A program made the position numbers and the translations under genes. Source: Phycicoccus sp. Soil802 (lineage in GTDB: Bacteria > Actinomycetota > Actinomycetes > Actinomycetales > Dermatophilaceae). From it: 64,000 nucleotides of DNA. The stretch is taken from assembly GCF_001429605.1 (NCBI RefSeq), contig NZ_LMSS01000007.1, positions 434,783-498,782 of the forward strand, given 5' to 3'. Below are positions 9,944-18,309 of this stretch, one piece after another. Every line of letters starts with the position of its first letter. Position 1 is the stretch's first letter. The notes beneath the pieces were generated by a model. It had not been told where the DNA came from, made no database searches, and saw only the letters and a list, made by a program, of their open reading frames with translations.

Positions 9944-10707
9944 CGCGGTGGCATCCTGATGGCGCCGTCGAGGCGGACCGTCTCACCGTTGACATACGGG
10001 TTCTCGAGCAGCGCGACGGCCATGTGCGCATAGTCGTCGGGCGAGCCCAACCGTCGTGGATGCGGGACGGCCGCGGCCAGCGCCTCTCGCAGGTCTGTAC
10101 GCAGACGGGCCAGCATGGCCGTGTCAAAGGTGCCCGGGGCGATGGTGTTCACACGGATCTGGCGGCTGGCCAGGTCTCGTGCCGCCACCAGCGTGATGCC
10201 GTGGACTGCGGCCTTCGAGGCGGTGTAGGCCGTCTGACCCATCTGGCCGTCGAAGGCGGCGATGGATGACGTCAGCACGATTGCGCCTCGGTCCCCGTCC
10301 AGCGGCTCATTACCAGCGATACGGGCAGCGGAAAGGCGAAGGACGTTGTAGGTGCCGAACAGGTTGACCCGAACCACCTCCGTGAAGCTCTCGAAGTCGC
10401 CGGGATTACCCTCCTTGTCGATGATTCGGAGCCGGTCGCCGCCCCGACCCGCACAATGCACGACCGCGCGGAGAGCGCCGCGAGCCTGCGCGGCGTCCAA
10501 CGCCTTGCCGAACGCCGCCTCATCGAGGATGTCCGCGGGTGCGAAAGCGGCGTTGCCGCCCAGCCCTCCTGCCGCCTCGGCTCCCCCGGAGCCAGGAAGG
10601 TCCACGAGGACGACCTGCGCTCCCCGAGCCACGAGGGCGCTGGCAGTGGCGAGGCCCAGCCCGGACGCCCCTCCGGTGACGAGTGCCGACTGCCCACTGA
10701 GATTCAC
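9940..10707 (-). CDS. Short-chain dehydrogenase, 3-hydroxyacyl-CoA dehydrogenase type II-like
   Basis: 255 residues from a GTG at 10707, which has AGAAGGAAG 7 bp upstream. SALVTGGASGLGLATA is the NAD-binding loop, VHCAG replaces the usual NNAG, and YTASKAAVHG is the catalytic YxxxK. The overall pattern, with VLVDLPGSGG after the second strand, resembles the HSD10 (17-beta-HSD10/type II HADH) group that oxidises 3-hydroxyacyl-CoA with NAD. Placement between thiolase and hydratase genes supports this. Assignment to the HSD10 group is from memory of family patterns and should be treated as likely rather than certain. Confidence 0.85.
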   Translation of the reverse strand: MNLSGQSALVTGGASGLGLATASALVARGAQVVLVDLPGSGGAEAAGGLGGNAAFAPADILDEAAFGKALDAAQARGALRAVVHCAGRGGDRLRIIDKEGNPGDFESFTEVVRVNLFGTYNVLRLSAARIAGNEPLDGDRGAIVLTSSIAAFDGQMGQTAYTASKAAVHGITLVAARDLASRQIRVNTIAPGTFDTAMLARLRTDLREALAAAVPHPRRLGSPDDYAHMAVALLENPYVNGETVRLDGAIRMPPR

Positions 10708-10763
10708 TGTCCCACTTCCTTCTTCGCCCGGATCAGCCTCTGCTGCTCTCGCCGTGCCATCCC

Positions 10764-11900
10764 TCACGCAACCAGTTCAAGAAGAGTTGCGTTGGCAGTG
10801 CCACCTGCCTCACACATGGACTGGAGCCCGTAGCGAAGGCCGTTGTCTTGCATGTGATGCACCAGCCGGGTCATGAGGATGGCGCCGGACGCCCCCAGTG
10901 GGTGACCCACGGCGATGGCACCGCCCAAGGGGTTGAGCCGCTTCTCGTCGGCACCGATCTCCGCCAACCAGGCCAGCGGCACCGTGGCGAACGCCTCGTT
11001 GATCTCAAAGGCGCCAATGTCCTCGAGGGCCACTCCACTACGTGAGAGCAGCTTGGCCGTGGCGGGGATCGGGCCGCTCAGGACGCTGACCGGGTCGGCC
11101 CCCACGGCGACCCCCGAATGAAGTCGAACGAGGGGCGTCAGTCCCAACGTGCGGGCGTGCTCGGGGGTGGTGACGACGACGGCCGCCGCACCGTCGGAGA
11201 TCTGTGATGAGTTGCCTGCCGTCACCACGCCGTCCTCGTCGAAGACCGGCCGGAGTCCCGCCAGCTTTTCCAGAGTGCTGTCACGCCTGATTCCCTCATC
11301 AGTCTGCAGCGCATCGTCGAACGGGACGAGCTGACGGTCGAACGCACCAGCGTCCGTGGCCCCGGCGGCCCTCGAGTGCGACTCAAGGGCGTACTCGTCA
11401 ACTCGCTGACGTGACAGGCCCCAGGTCCTGGCGAGCATCTCAGCCCCGGGCCCCTGTTCGAACGTTGCATCTGGGTAGCGCCCAGACATCAGCGGACCGT
11501 AGGGGTACCCCACAGCGCGGGTGGCGCCGAGAGGCACACGACTCATCGTCTCCACACCACCGGCGACTACGAGGTCGTACCGTCCGGAGATCACACCCAT
11601 GGCAGCGAACTCGACTGCCTGCTGGCTGGATCCACAGGCCCGGTTGATGGTCACCCCAGGGATGTCCTCAGGCCAGCCTGCGGCCAGCGCCGCGAAGCGT
11701 CCCACGTTGCCCGACTGGTCGCCGAGCTGGGTGACGCATCCCCAGATGACGTCATCCACAGCCTCGGGCTGCAACTCCGTCCGTTCGAGGATCCGCCGGA
11801 GGACGTGCGCTGAGAGGTCGACGGGGTGAACGTCAGACAGGGCGCCGCCGCGCCGACCCAAGGGGGTTCTGATCGCCTCGACGATCACCGCTTCACGCAT
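10764..11900 (-). CDS. Thiolase (acetyl-CoA C-acyltransferase)
   Basis: 378 residues, full thiolase length. The acyl-accepting Cys is in TINRACGSSQQAVEFA, the catalytic His in AIAVGHPLGASGA, and the second Cys in CEAGGTANATLLEL; the last is usually CEGGGMAN, a mild variation. N-terminal REAVIVEAIRTPLGRRGG is typical. It would cleave a 3-ketoacyl-CoA with CoA as the last step of the beta-oxidation-like set made of the ACAD, crotonase and SDR in the same operon. ATG start at 11900. Confidence 0.93.
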   Translation of the reverse strand: MREAVIVEAIRTPLGRRGGALSDVHPVDLSAHVLRRILERTELQPEAVDDVIWGCVTQLGDQSGNVGRFAALAAGWPEDIPGVTINRACGSSQQAVEFAAMGVISGRYDLVVAGGVETMSRVPLGATRAVGYPYGPLMSGRYPDATFEQGPGAEMLARTWGLSRQRVDEYALESHSRAAGATDAGAFDRQLVPFDDALQTDEGIRRDSTLEKLAGLRPVFDEDGVVTAGNSSQISDGAAAVVVTTPEHARTLGLTPLVRLHSGVAVGADPVSVLSGPIPATAKLLSRSGVALEDIGAFEINEAFATVPLAWLAEIGADEKRLNPLGGAIAVGHPLGASGAILMTRLVHHMQDNGLRYGLQSMCEAGGTANATLLELVA

Positions 11901-11963
11901 GGGATTCCTTTCACCTGTCTCGTAACCAGCTCATCACCGGTTTGTACTCGCGTTCCGTTTTGC

Positions 11964-13427
11964 CTACAGCCCACCCATGCACAGGTACTTGACTTCCAGG
12001 TAGTCGTCGAGGCCGTAGTGCGACCCTTCACGGCCGACGCCCGATTCCTTGATCCCACCGAAGGGAACCGCCTCGTTGGCCATCAGGCCGACGTTGATGC
12101 CCACCATCCCGACCTCCAGTGCCTCCGCGACCCGCCAGATCCGACCGATGTCACGGCTGTACACGTAGGCGGCGAGACCGAACTCGGTGTCGTTGGCCGC
12201 GAGGACCAGCTCGTCCTCGTCGGTGAACCGGAACAACGGGGCGAGCGGTCCGAAGGTCTCGTCACGGGCTACCTGCGCATCGCTGGTGACGTCGGCCAGG
12301 ACGGTCGGTTCGAAGAAGGCGCCTCCGGCAGGGTGGCGTGATCCGCCGGTCAGCAGGCGGGCCCCCTTGGATATGGCGTCCTTGATGTGTGACTCGACCT
12401 TCTCCACCGCTTGGGAGTTGATGAGGGGTCCCATCGTCACGGCCGGGTCGGTGCCGTTGCCCACGGTGAGCTGCTCGACCGCCTTCACCAGTCGGGTCGC
12501 GAACGCGTCGTAGACGGTGTCGTGGACGTAGAAACGATTGGCTCCCACGCAGGCTTGCCCCGTGTTGCGGAACTTCGATGCAACCGCGCCTTCGACCGCC
12601 GCGTCGATGTCCGCGTCCTCGAAGACGATGAACGGAGCATTACCTCCCAGCTCCAAGGCGAGCTTCTTGATCGTGCTGGAGCTTTGCTCCATGAGGATCT
12701 TGCCCACCCCGGTGGACCCAGTGAACGACAGCTTGCGAACCAGGGGGTTGGTGGTCAGCTCGCGTCCCATGTCCTGCGGATGGCCTGTCACGACGTTCAG
12801 GACCCCCGCAGGGATCCCTGCTCGAGCAGCCAGATCGGACAGCGCCAACGCCGAAAAGGGCGTCTCTGTCGCAGGTCGGACGACCATGGTGCACCCTGCC
12901 GCCAGCGCCGCTGCCGCCTTGCGGGTCACGATCGTGTTGGGAAAGTTCCAAGGCGTGATGGCGGCACACACCCCGATGGGCTGCTTGATCACGACGACTC
13001 TCCGGTCGTGGGCCGGGGCGGGGATCGTCTCCCCATAGGCACGGCGCGCCTCCTCAGCGAACCATTCGATGAACTGGGCGCCGCTGACGACCTCGGAGAG
13101 CGCCTCTTTGTACGGCTTGCCCTGCTCCGCGGTCAGGATCCGGGCCAGGTCCTGTTGGTTCTCCATGACCAGGTCGTACCAGCGGCGCAGCAGCCGACCA
13201 CGCTCCTTGGCGAGCAGGCCTCGCCACGCCGGCAGGGCTGCCTCGGCAGCCTCGACGGCGCGGCGCGTCTCCGCGGCGCCGAAGTAAGGGATGGTGCCCA
13301 CTTGCCCACCATCCGCCGGGTTCGCGACCGGAACCGTGTCGCCTGAGTCGGCGGGGACCCACTGGCCCCCGACATGACACAGCTCGCGCAGCAGCGTCGG
13401 GTCCTCGAGGCCCAGTTGGGCGGTCAT
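11964..13427 (-). CDS. Succinate-semialdehyde dehydrogenase-like aldehyde dehydrogenase
   Basis: 487 residues of the GabD/SSADH type. It shows AITPWNFPNTIVTRK, LELGGNAPFIVFEDADID with the general base, RNTGQACVGANRFYV with the catalytic Cys, and IKESGVGREGSHYGLDDYLE. The start ATG overlaps the stop of the ThDP enzyme gene (ATGA at 13424-13427), so the two are translationally coupled. Family members oxidise omega-oxo acids such as succinate semialdehyde, so a semialdehyde released by the ThDP enzyme is an attractive substrate. That link is inference from gene coupling. Confidence 0.88.
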   Translation of the reverse strand: MTAQLGLEDPTLLRELCHVGGQWVPADSGDTVPVANPADGGQVGTIPYFGAAETRRAVEAAEAALPAWRGLLAKERGRLLRRWYDLVMENQQDLARILTAEQGKPYKEALSEVVSGAQFIEWFAEEARRAYGETIPAPAHDRRVVVIKQPIGVCAAITPWNFPNTIVTRKAAAALAAGCTMVVRPATETPFSALALSDLAARAGIPAGVLNVVTGHPQDMGRELTTNPLVRKLSFTGSTGVGKILMEQSSSTIKKLALELGGNAPFIVFEDADIDAAVEGAVASKFRNTGQACVGANRFYVHDTVYDAFATRLVKAVEQLTVGNGTDPAVTMGPLINSQAVEKVESHIKDAISKGARLLTGGSRHPAGGAFFEPTVLADVTSDAQVARDETFGPLAPLFRFTDEDELVLAANDTEFGLAAYVYSRDIGRIWRVAEALEVGMVGINVGLMANEAVPFGGIKESGVGREGSHYGLDDYLEVKYLCMGGL

Positions 13428-15223
13428 GGTGACTCTCCCGGCAGGGCCGGCATGTCCTCAGCGCTCAGCGGGCCTGGCTTCCACGTGTCGTGGAAGTTGG
13501 ACGGGTATGGGTACCAGATCGCCCGGTACTGCGGAGTCTCCAGCTCGGTCTCCACGCAGATCAGCGTGGGCCGTCGGGAGTCGATCGCCGCCTCCAACGC
13601 CGGGGCGTACTCCGACGCCTTCGTGACGTTGACGCCCTCGGCGCCCATTGCTCGGGCCATGGCGGCATAGTCGGGCCCCCACAGCTCTTCCTCACCGATC
13701 TTGCGGTAGTCGCACATGGACTCGCGGCCGTAGACACGGAGCATCGTCTCGCGCTCGATCTGCAGCGAGCGGTTGTCCATCACCACCCACACGATCGGAA
13801 GGTTCAACTCAACCGCCGTGGGGACGACGGTCGCCCGCATCAGGAATGCGCCGTCACCGAGGAGGGCTATGGCGGGCTGGTCGCCGCTGGCGATGCTCGC
13901 GCCCAGGACGGACGCCGCACTCCAACCCATGCGATGCATGAACCCTGAGTGCACCACGTGTCGTGAGGAGGCGGGGAGGAAGGAAGGTCCGAAGCTCAAC
14001 AGGTGGCCGGTGTCGAAGTGGACCGACGCCTCTGGACACTTCTCAGCGACCACCCTGGCCGTGTCATTGGTGACGCGACCGTAGTGCAGGGGCGCGATGT
14101 CAGAGGTGCGGATGGGCTCCGTCTCGGCGATCCATTGGGACCGCTTGGCATCGAGCAGCGAGGTCCACGACGTCTGCTCCTCGACCCCCGCCTCGCGGGC
14201 GGCGGCGGTGAGGGCATTGAGCCCCAACCTGGCATCCGAGGTCATGGCCACGGCAGTCGGGTAGGCACGCCCCAGCTCGCTCGTGTCGATGTCGATGTGG
14301 ATGAGCTTGGTCTTGGTCGGAATGTCGAACAACGTCCAAGCCCCGGTGTCGATGTCGGTGAAGTGCGTACCCACTCCGATCACGACATCCGCGTTCTGGG
14401 CGCCGTAGTTCCCCTGCCCTGTGCCGGCCCTTCCAATACAGCCGAGGGACAGCCGATGGTCCTCGGGGAAGGCCGCCTTGCCGGACGGCGTCGTGGCAAC
14501 GGGGACGCCCGTCGCCTCAGCGAACTCCAGAAGGGCGTCCCAAGCACCGGAGTTCGCGATGCCGCTGCCCACGACAACTGCGGGACGCTCGGCCGCCTTG
14601 ATGATCTCGATGGCGTCGCGCACGCCTTGGGGATCGGGGGCTGGCGGCCGGTGCATGAGGTATGGCGTCGGATCCGGAAGATCGTCTGGGATCATGGTGT
14701 TCTGGATGTCGAACGGAATAGCCATGACGACCGGTCCGGGCCGGCCCGAGTGTGCCGTCTGGTAAGCCCTCAGGAACATGTCGATCGCGGTGTCCGGGCG
14801 GGTGACCATGAGGGACTTCTTCGTGATGGGCTTCATCACACCGACCCAGTCCTCGGGCCCGTCGCGGTAGAACTCCTCGATGCCACCACGATCGAACCAG
14901 TGCGTTGCACCGACACCAACCAGGATCAGCATGCCGATCGACTCGTAGTAGGCCGTTGCGATGGGGGGAACGGTGTTCATGTTCCCGGGGCCTACACTGG
15001 TGGTCACGATGGGAAGTGGCGGCTTCCGCGTGCGACGCCAGTAGCCGTCCGCCAGCTCGATCGCGTGATCCTCACTGCGCACCGCAACGCTTCTGATCTC
15101 CGTCTCGTGCACGAGTGCGTCGAGGAGTGCCCAATTGCCGTGGCCATTGAGGCCAAACACCACCTCGGTGCCCATCTGCTCCAGGAGCCGTGCGATGGCC
15201 TGGGCGACAGTGATCTGTCCCAT
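13424..15223 (-). CDS. Thiamine-diphosphate enzyme (acetolactate synthase / 2-oxoacid decarboxylase / 1,2-dione hydrolase family)
   Basis: 599 residues with three ThDP-family domains. The Pyr domain has the ThDP-activating Glu at residue 51 in VRSEDHAIELADGYW. A central Rossmann-like domain follows (RPAVVVGSGI). The PP domain has GDGAF at 456-460 and a downstream VVMDNRSLQ, the GDG...N Mg-ThDP motif. Acetolactate synthase usually has RHEQ at the Glu; here it is RSED, so this is not a housekeeping IlvB. The family also includes benzoylformate decarboxylase, IolD and cyclohexane-1,2-dione hydrolase. Coupling to a semialdehyde-type ALDH downstream favours a C-C-cleaving role. The specific reaction is not determined. 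Confidence 0.85.
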   Translation of the reverse strand: MGQITVAQAIARLLEQMGTEVVFGLNGHGNWALLDALVHETEIRSVAVRSEDHAIELADGYWRRTRKPPLPIVTTSVGPGNMNTVPPIATAYYESIGMLILVGVGATHWFDRGGIEEFYRDGPEDWVGVMKPITKKSLMVTRPDTAIDMFLRAYQTAHSGRPGPVVMAIPFDIQNTMIPDDLPDPTPYLMHRPPAPDPQGVRDAIEIIKAAERPAVVVGSGIANSGAWDALLEFAEATGVPVATTPSGKAAFPEDHRLSLGCIGRAGTGQGNYGAQNADVVIGVGTHFTDIDTGAWTLFDIPTKTKLIHIDIDTSELGRAYPTAVAMTSDARLGLNALTAAAREAGVEEQTSWTSLLDAKRSQWIAETEPIRTSDIAPLHYGRVTNDTARVVAEKCPEASVHFDTGHLLSFGPSFLPASSRHVVHSGFMHRMGWSAASVLGASIASGDQPAIALLGDGAFLMRATVVPTAVELNLPIVWVVMDNRSLQIERETMLRVYGRESMCDYRKIGEEELWGPDYAAMARAMGAEGVNVTKASEYAPALEAAIDSRRPTLICVETELETPQYRAIWYPYPSNFHDTWKPGPLSAEDMPALPGESP

Positions 15224-15294
15224 GGTTCCGTTCCCTTGTCTCTAGTGTCCAGCGGCGGCGAGCAGCGGTGCCACGGTGGGCCCCGAGGCCCGGC

Positions 15295-16662
15295 TCAAGC
15301 GGTGAAGATGGTGGTGCAGGTCGGAAGTGCTTTGGTCGACGGCAAGGCGTCGACCTTCTGCAGGAGGTCGAACAGCTCTCGAGCCTCGGCCTCGCTGTGC
15401 GTCTTGAGCGTGCACTCCCGGAACTTTCCCCAGAGTTGTTCTGTGCTCAGGGGGTCGTTCGCGTGTCCCGGGATCGTGGAGATGGGCCCACTTTCGATGA
15501 CCTCACCACTACGGAGCGTCATGGTCACCGACTCGGTCGGAGAGAACACGGGGTCACGCTCGTCGTACTCGTCGACCGCAATGAGCTTGACCTTGGGGAA
15601 GAACGCCTGGATGTCGGACCGCTGCACCACCTCGTCCGCGAGCTCAGGCACACCCATCTTCCCCAGGATGACTGCGGCTGCGATGCCGTACTGGCCACTG
15701 AACTCGGCCTCCCAGCGGGTCTGCGGACGCTCGTAGACCAGGCAGGTCACCTGACCACGACCCATACGAACCTCGACCGACTCGACGTCATCCGGACTGA
15801 TCGTGCGGTCGGCCAGCATCTTGACCGTGCCGTTGAAGGACCGGTGGAGGAAGTAGCAGGTCGGGTGCAGCTTGATGAGCAGCTTGTGCTTGGGCAGGTA
15901 CCAGTCCTTGCCGAGCTTGGACTCGGAGGTCAGGTCAGGAGTGCGGTCGGTGGAGTAGGCCATCAGGAAACCCTGCGGATTCTCGATGGCGTCATGACCC
16001 GCCGACATCCCGGCGGCCGCCAATCGTGCGGCCTCGAGGCCACCTCGAGCCGCTAGCCCCGCGTGGTAGCCCTTCATCATGGAACCAAAGTTCGAGAACA
16101 GGCCGCCGGCATAACTTCCTGCGATCGACACTGCCGCAGAAGCCCGTTCGGCCGAGAGCCCGTGGAGCACTGCGCCCGCTGCGGCTGAGGCCATCGCCCC
16201 GAACACCGAAGTCGGGTGCCACCCCTTGGCGTGGTAGCTGCGATCCCGCCGCCAGAGCTCACACCACACCTCATAGCCGGCCACGTATGCCGTGACCATC
16301 TGCTGACCGTCCGACCCGAGGACCTCAGCCTCCGCGAGGATGGCCGGGACCAGGACGGCGCTGGGGTGTCCGGACATCGACTGGTCGTCGTAGTCCAGCG
16401 AGTGCGCGATGGCTCCTGCCACCAGGGCCGCCTCGGGGGCTCCCACCAACAGCCCAGAGAGGCATGCGCGGGCCTCCGCTGGGCTGTCAGCGGGAATGAG
16501 CGCCTTGCGGACGATGGCCGCCACCGGCTCGTCGATTCCAACCATGATCACGCCAATGGTGTCCGTGAAGGCATCACGCACCATGGGAAGGACCTCGGGA
16601 GGCAGGTCGGCGTAGGTGATGTCTGCCAGGAACGTGCCGATGTCGGCTGTGAGAGAGCCCAC
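15295..16662 (-). CDS. MmgE/PrpD family protein
   Basis: 455 residues from GTG 16662 (GAGGAG 5 bp upstream). The all-alpha N-terminal domain (ITYADLPPEVLPMVRDAFTD, then HSLDYDDQSMSGHPSAVLVP) and the C-terminal domain with KLHPTCYFLHRSFNG match the MmgE/PrpD fold. Known members include 2-methylcitrate dehydratase PrpD, cis-aconitate decarboxylase and iminodisuccinate epimerase, so the fold signals a dehydratase, decarboxylase or epimerase acting on a small acid. No prpB/prpC genes accompany it, so a methylcitrate-cycle role is unlikely. It is the first gene of the 11-gene minus-strand unit. Confidence 0.85.
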   Translation of the reverse strand: MGSLTADIGTFLADITYADLPPEVLPMVRDAFTDTIGVIMVGIDEPVAAIVRKALIPADSPAEARACLSGLLVGAPEAALVAGAIAHSLDYDDQSMSGHPSAVLVPAILAEAEVLGSDGQQMVTAYVAGYEVWCELWRRDRSYHAKGWHPTSVFGAMASAAAGAVLHGLSAERASAAVSIAGSYAGGLFSNFGSMMKGYHAGLAARGGLEAARLAAAGMSAGHDAIENPQGFLMAYSTDRTPDLTSESKLGKDWYLPKHKLLIKLHPTCYFLHRSFNGTVKMLADRTISPDDVESVEVRMGRGQVTCLVYERPQTRWEAEFSGQYGIAAAVILGKMGVPELADEVVQRSDIQAFFPKVKLIAVDEYDERDPVFSPTESVTMTLRSGEVIESGPISTIPGHANDPLSTEQLWGKFRECTLKTHSEAEARELFDLLQKVDALPSTKALPTCTTIFTA

Positions 16663-16766
16663 CGATTCTCCTCGTTGCTCAGGGGCCACCCGCCGGCGAT
16701 GACGTTCTGTTCCACAGCGGATCTCGCTTCTGCTGCTTCTTCTTCGCGGTGCCGGGCGACCAGTCC

Positions 16767-16832
16767 ATACGTATATACGTATGCGTATTCGTAATAACAA
16801 GCAGACTATGGCGCCGACGAGGCTTCGTCAAG
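16767..16832 (-). promoter_or_regulatory. Promoter of the 11-gene operon with an 18-bp perfect palindrome
   Basis: On the minus strand TTGACG (16827-16832), 17 bp, then TAGTCT (16804-16809) form a plausible -35/-10 pair. Downstream, at 16767-16784, CATACGTATATACGTATG is a perfect 18-bp palindrome, with a further TTACGAATACG just before it. TACG/CGTA half-sites resemble those in the operator-like repeats found at the other promoters, but the arrangement differs. A regulator-binding site just downstream of the start of transcription is inferred. Confidence 0.6.
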
Positions 16833-16861
16833 GTGATGCTGCGGGCTGAGCAGGGCTCCGC

Positions 16862-17247
16862 TTAGCGGCGACGTCGCGCCGGCTCACCGGGCGGGCGCGG
16901 CAACTGACCGCTGGAGGCGTCAGGGGCCCTGTCGGCCCGGTTCAGCCAACGGGCCGGGCGCCCAGCCAGCTGCTGGCAGCGTTCGACGGCGATGGAAGTC
17001 CCCACCCGCGAGGCCGAGTAGATGGAGTCGAGGATCACGGCGGGGTGGCTGCTGCAGCCCCCTCAACATCTCCGGGAACGTAGTCACCGCGCTGCCGATC
17101 TCGAACGCCCTGCAGTTGGACAGCCGCCCCTGGGCGATGACACCGAAAGCGGGCGGCGCCGCAGTCAGCCCGGCACCGCGACAGGCAACGTTTCCTCCAT
17201 ACCGCTCACCTGAGAACGGCCGGCGATACGGTACGCGAGCGGCGAAC
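16862..17247 (-). pseudogene. Possible degenerate coding remnant (oxidoreductase C-terminus-like)
   Basis: This stretch has no intact gene and belongs to the 585-bp gap between the MmgE/PrpD and IclR genes. On the minus strand one frame, ending at a TAA at 16862, reads VILDSIYSASRVGTSIAVER, which resembles the C-terminal helix of Gfo/Idh/MocA oxidoreductases. A second frame upstream reads AFEIGSAVTTFPEMLRG. A frame change and a TGA separate them, and no start is visible. It may be a decayed gene or chance high-G+C coding; confidence is low. Confidence 0.25.
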
Positions 17248-17994
17248 TCAGGTGCGCTTGGGAGAGCTCAGGCTTGCGGCTACGGCCCGGACATCCTCAG
17301 ATATCTCAGCGATGCGATCTTCCATGCGCGGTCGGGGTCCAGCGATGGCGACTGCCATCGTGACCGGTGCAAATCCCGCAATGATTGGACTGGCGATTCC
17401 GACGTGTCCGGCGATGGTGTCGCCGATGTTCATCCCGATCTTCGTCTCACGGATGGACGCCAGCTCTTCCTCCATGGCGGCCTGGTTAACCTCGCCCGGC
17501 GTGGCGCGGCGCACATAGCCGCTCAGTCGCTTGGGCTCCATGAAGGCGAGGAAACACTTGCCCGAGCTCCGTGGCCAGAGCGGCAGTCGCTGGTTCCGTC
17601 GCGGCGCGGCGCGAATCAAGGAGTCTGGCTCGACACTGTCGAGGTAGACCAAGGAGTCGCCCACGAGGGTGGCAAGCATGGTGGTCTCGTTCCATCTTCC
17701 GGACAACTGCTCCAGCGCGCGGTGATAGAAAGACGGTACGGAGGTCGGCCCCACCGCCATCAAGGTTGAGATCGCCGGTCCGGCGAGGTAATGCGCACGC
17801 TCCTCGCGTAGATAGCCGGTTGCGACCAAGCCTTTGGTCAGGCCGTGGATCGAAGACTTCGGCGCGTCCAGCGCTGTTGCGATCTCGCCCAGTCTCAAGC
17901 CCTGCGGGTCACTTGCCAGGACGAGCTCAAGGATGGACATGACGCGGGCGACCGTTCGATGCTCGGCCGCCGGCAGCGAAGCTGCGCTGGACAT
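17248..17994 (-). CDS. IclR-family transcriptional regulator
   Basis: 248 residues from ATG 17994, chosen because GGAAGG lies about 8 bp upstream; an in-frame ATG at 18039 would add 15 residues. The N-terminal winged helix reads ILELVLASDPQGLRLGEIAT and SSIHGLTKGLVATGYLRE. The C-terminal IclR effector domain has RLPLWPRSSGKCFLAF and GIASPIIAGFAPVTMAVAIAGP. Family members bind inverted plus direct repeats and respond to small acids or their CoA esters. It is the only regulator of this type visible in the catabolic region, so it is the leading candidate to bind the shared operator-like repeat. Whether it represses or activates is not shown by sequence. Confidence 0.92.
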   Translation of the reverse strand: MSSAASLPAAEHRTVARVMSILELVLASDPQGLRLGEIATALDAPKSSIHGLTKGLVATGYLREERAHYLAGPAISTLMAVGPTSVPSFYHRALEQLSGRWNETTMLATLVGDSLVYLDSVEPDSLIRAAPRRNQRLPLWPRSSGKCFLAFMEPKRLSGYVRRATPGEVNQAAMEEELASIRETKIGMNIGDTIAGHVGIASPIIAGFAPVTMAVAIAGPRPRMEDRIAEISEDVRAVAASLSSPKRT

Positions 17995-18309
17995 CTTGGG
18001 TACCTTCCTGGTGTCGTACCGTGGACCGTCGATTGTCACAGCGCTCGCCTAGGACGATGTGCGAGACACGTTGATTGTGGCGATTCTCCGGTGCCGGCCC
18101 TTGCGCCCGTGGCTTGCGAGGTCTACTGGCCGACAGTTGATGGGCAGGTGTGAGGTTCTTCGACCAGCCGGGAAGCTGGCAATCTTCAGCATAGCGGACG
18201 ACCGTGTCCAAAACCGAACACCAAAGGCGGACCGCCTCGGCGTGGCCGACCTTCAGGACCCCCCGCGGTGGCGCGACTCTGGAGGCGCCCGCTGGTCGGG
18301 TGCCGTCCG
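17995..18309. other. Intergenic region upstream of the IclR gene
   Basis: About 315 bp between the IclR start and the stop of the ABC permease gene. It must hold the IclR promoter. I see no TTCG-N6-CGAA repeat, no convincing hairpin terminator and no small gene in it. Confidence 0.5.

Noticed and set aside
13424-15223. Housekeeping acetolactate synthase large subunit
   Set aside because: The Glu 51 context is not RHEQ, no ilvN small subunit follows, and the gene sits in a catabolic operon.
15295-16662. Methylcitrate-cycle PrpD
   Set aside because: No prpB or prpC nearby and the MmgE/PrpD fold covers several other reactions.
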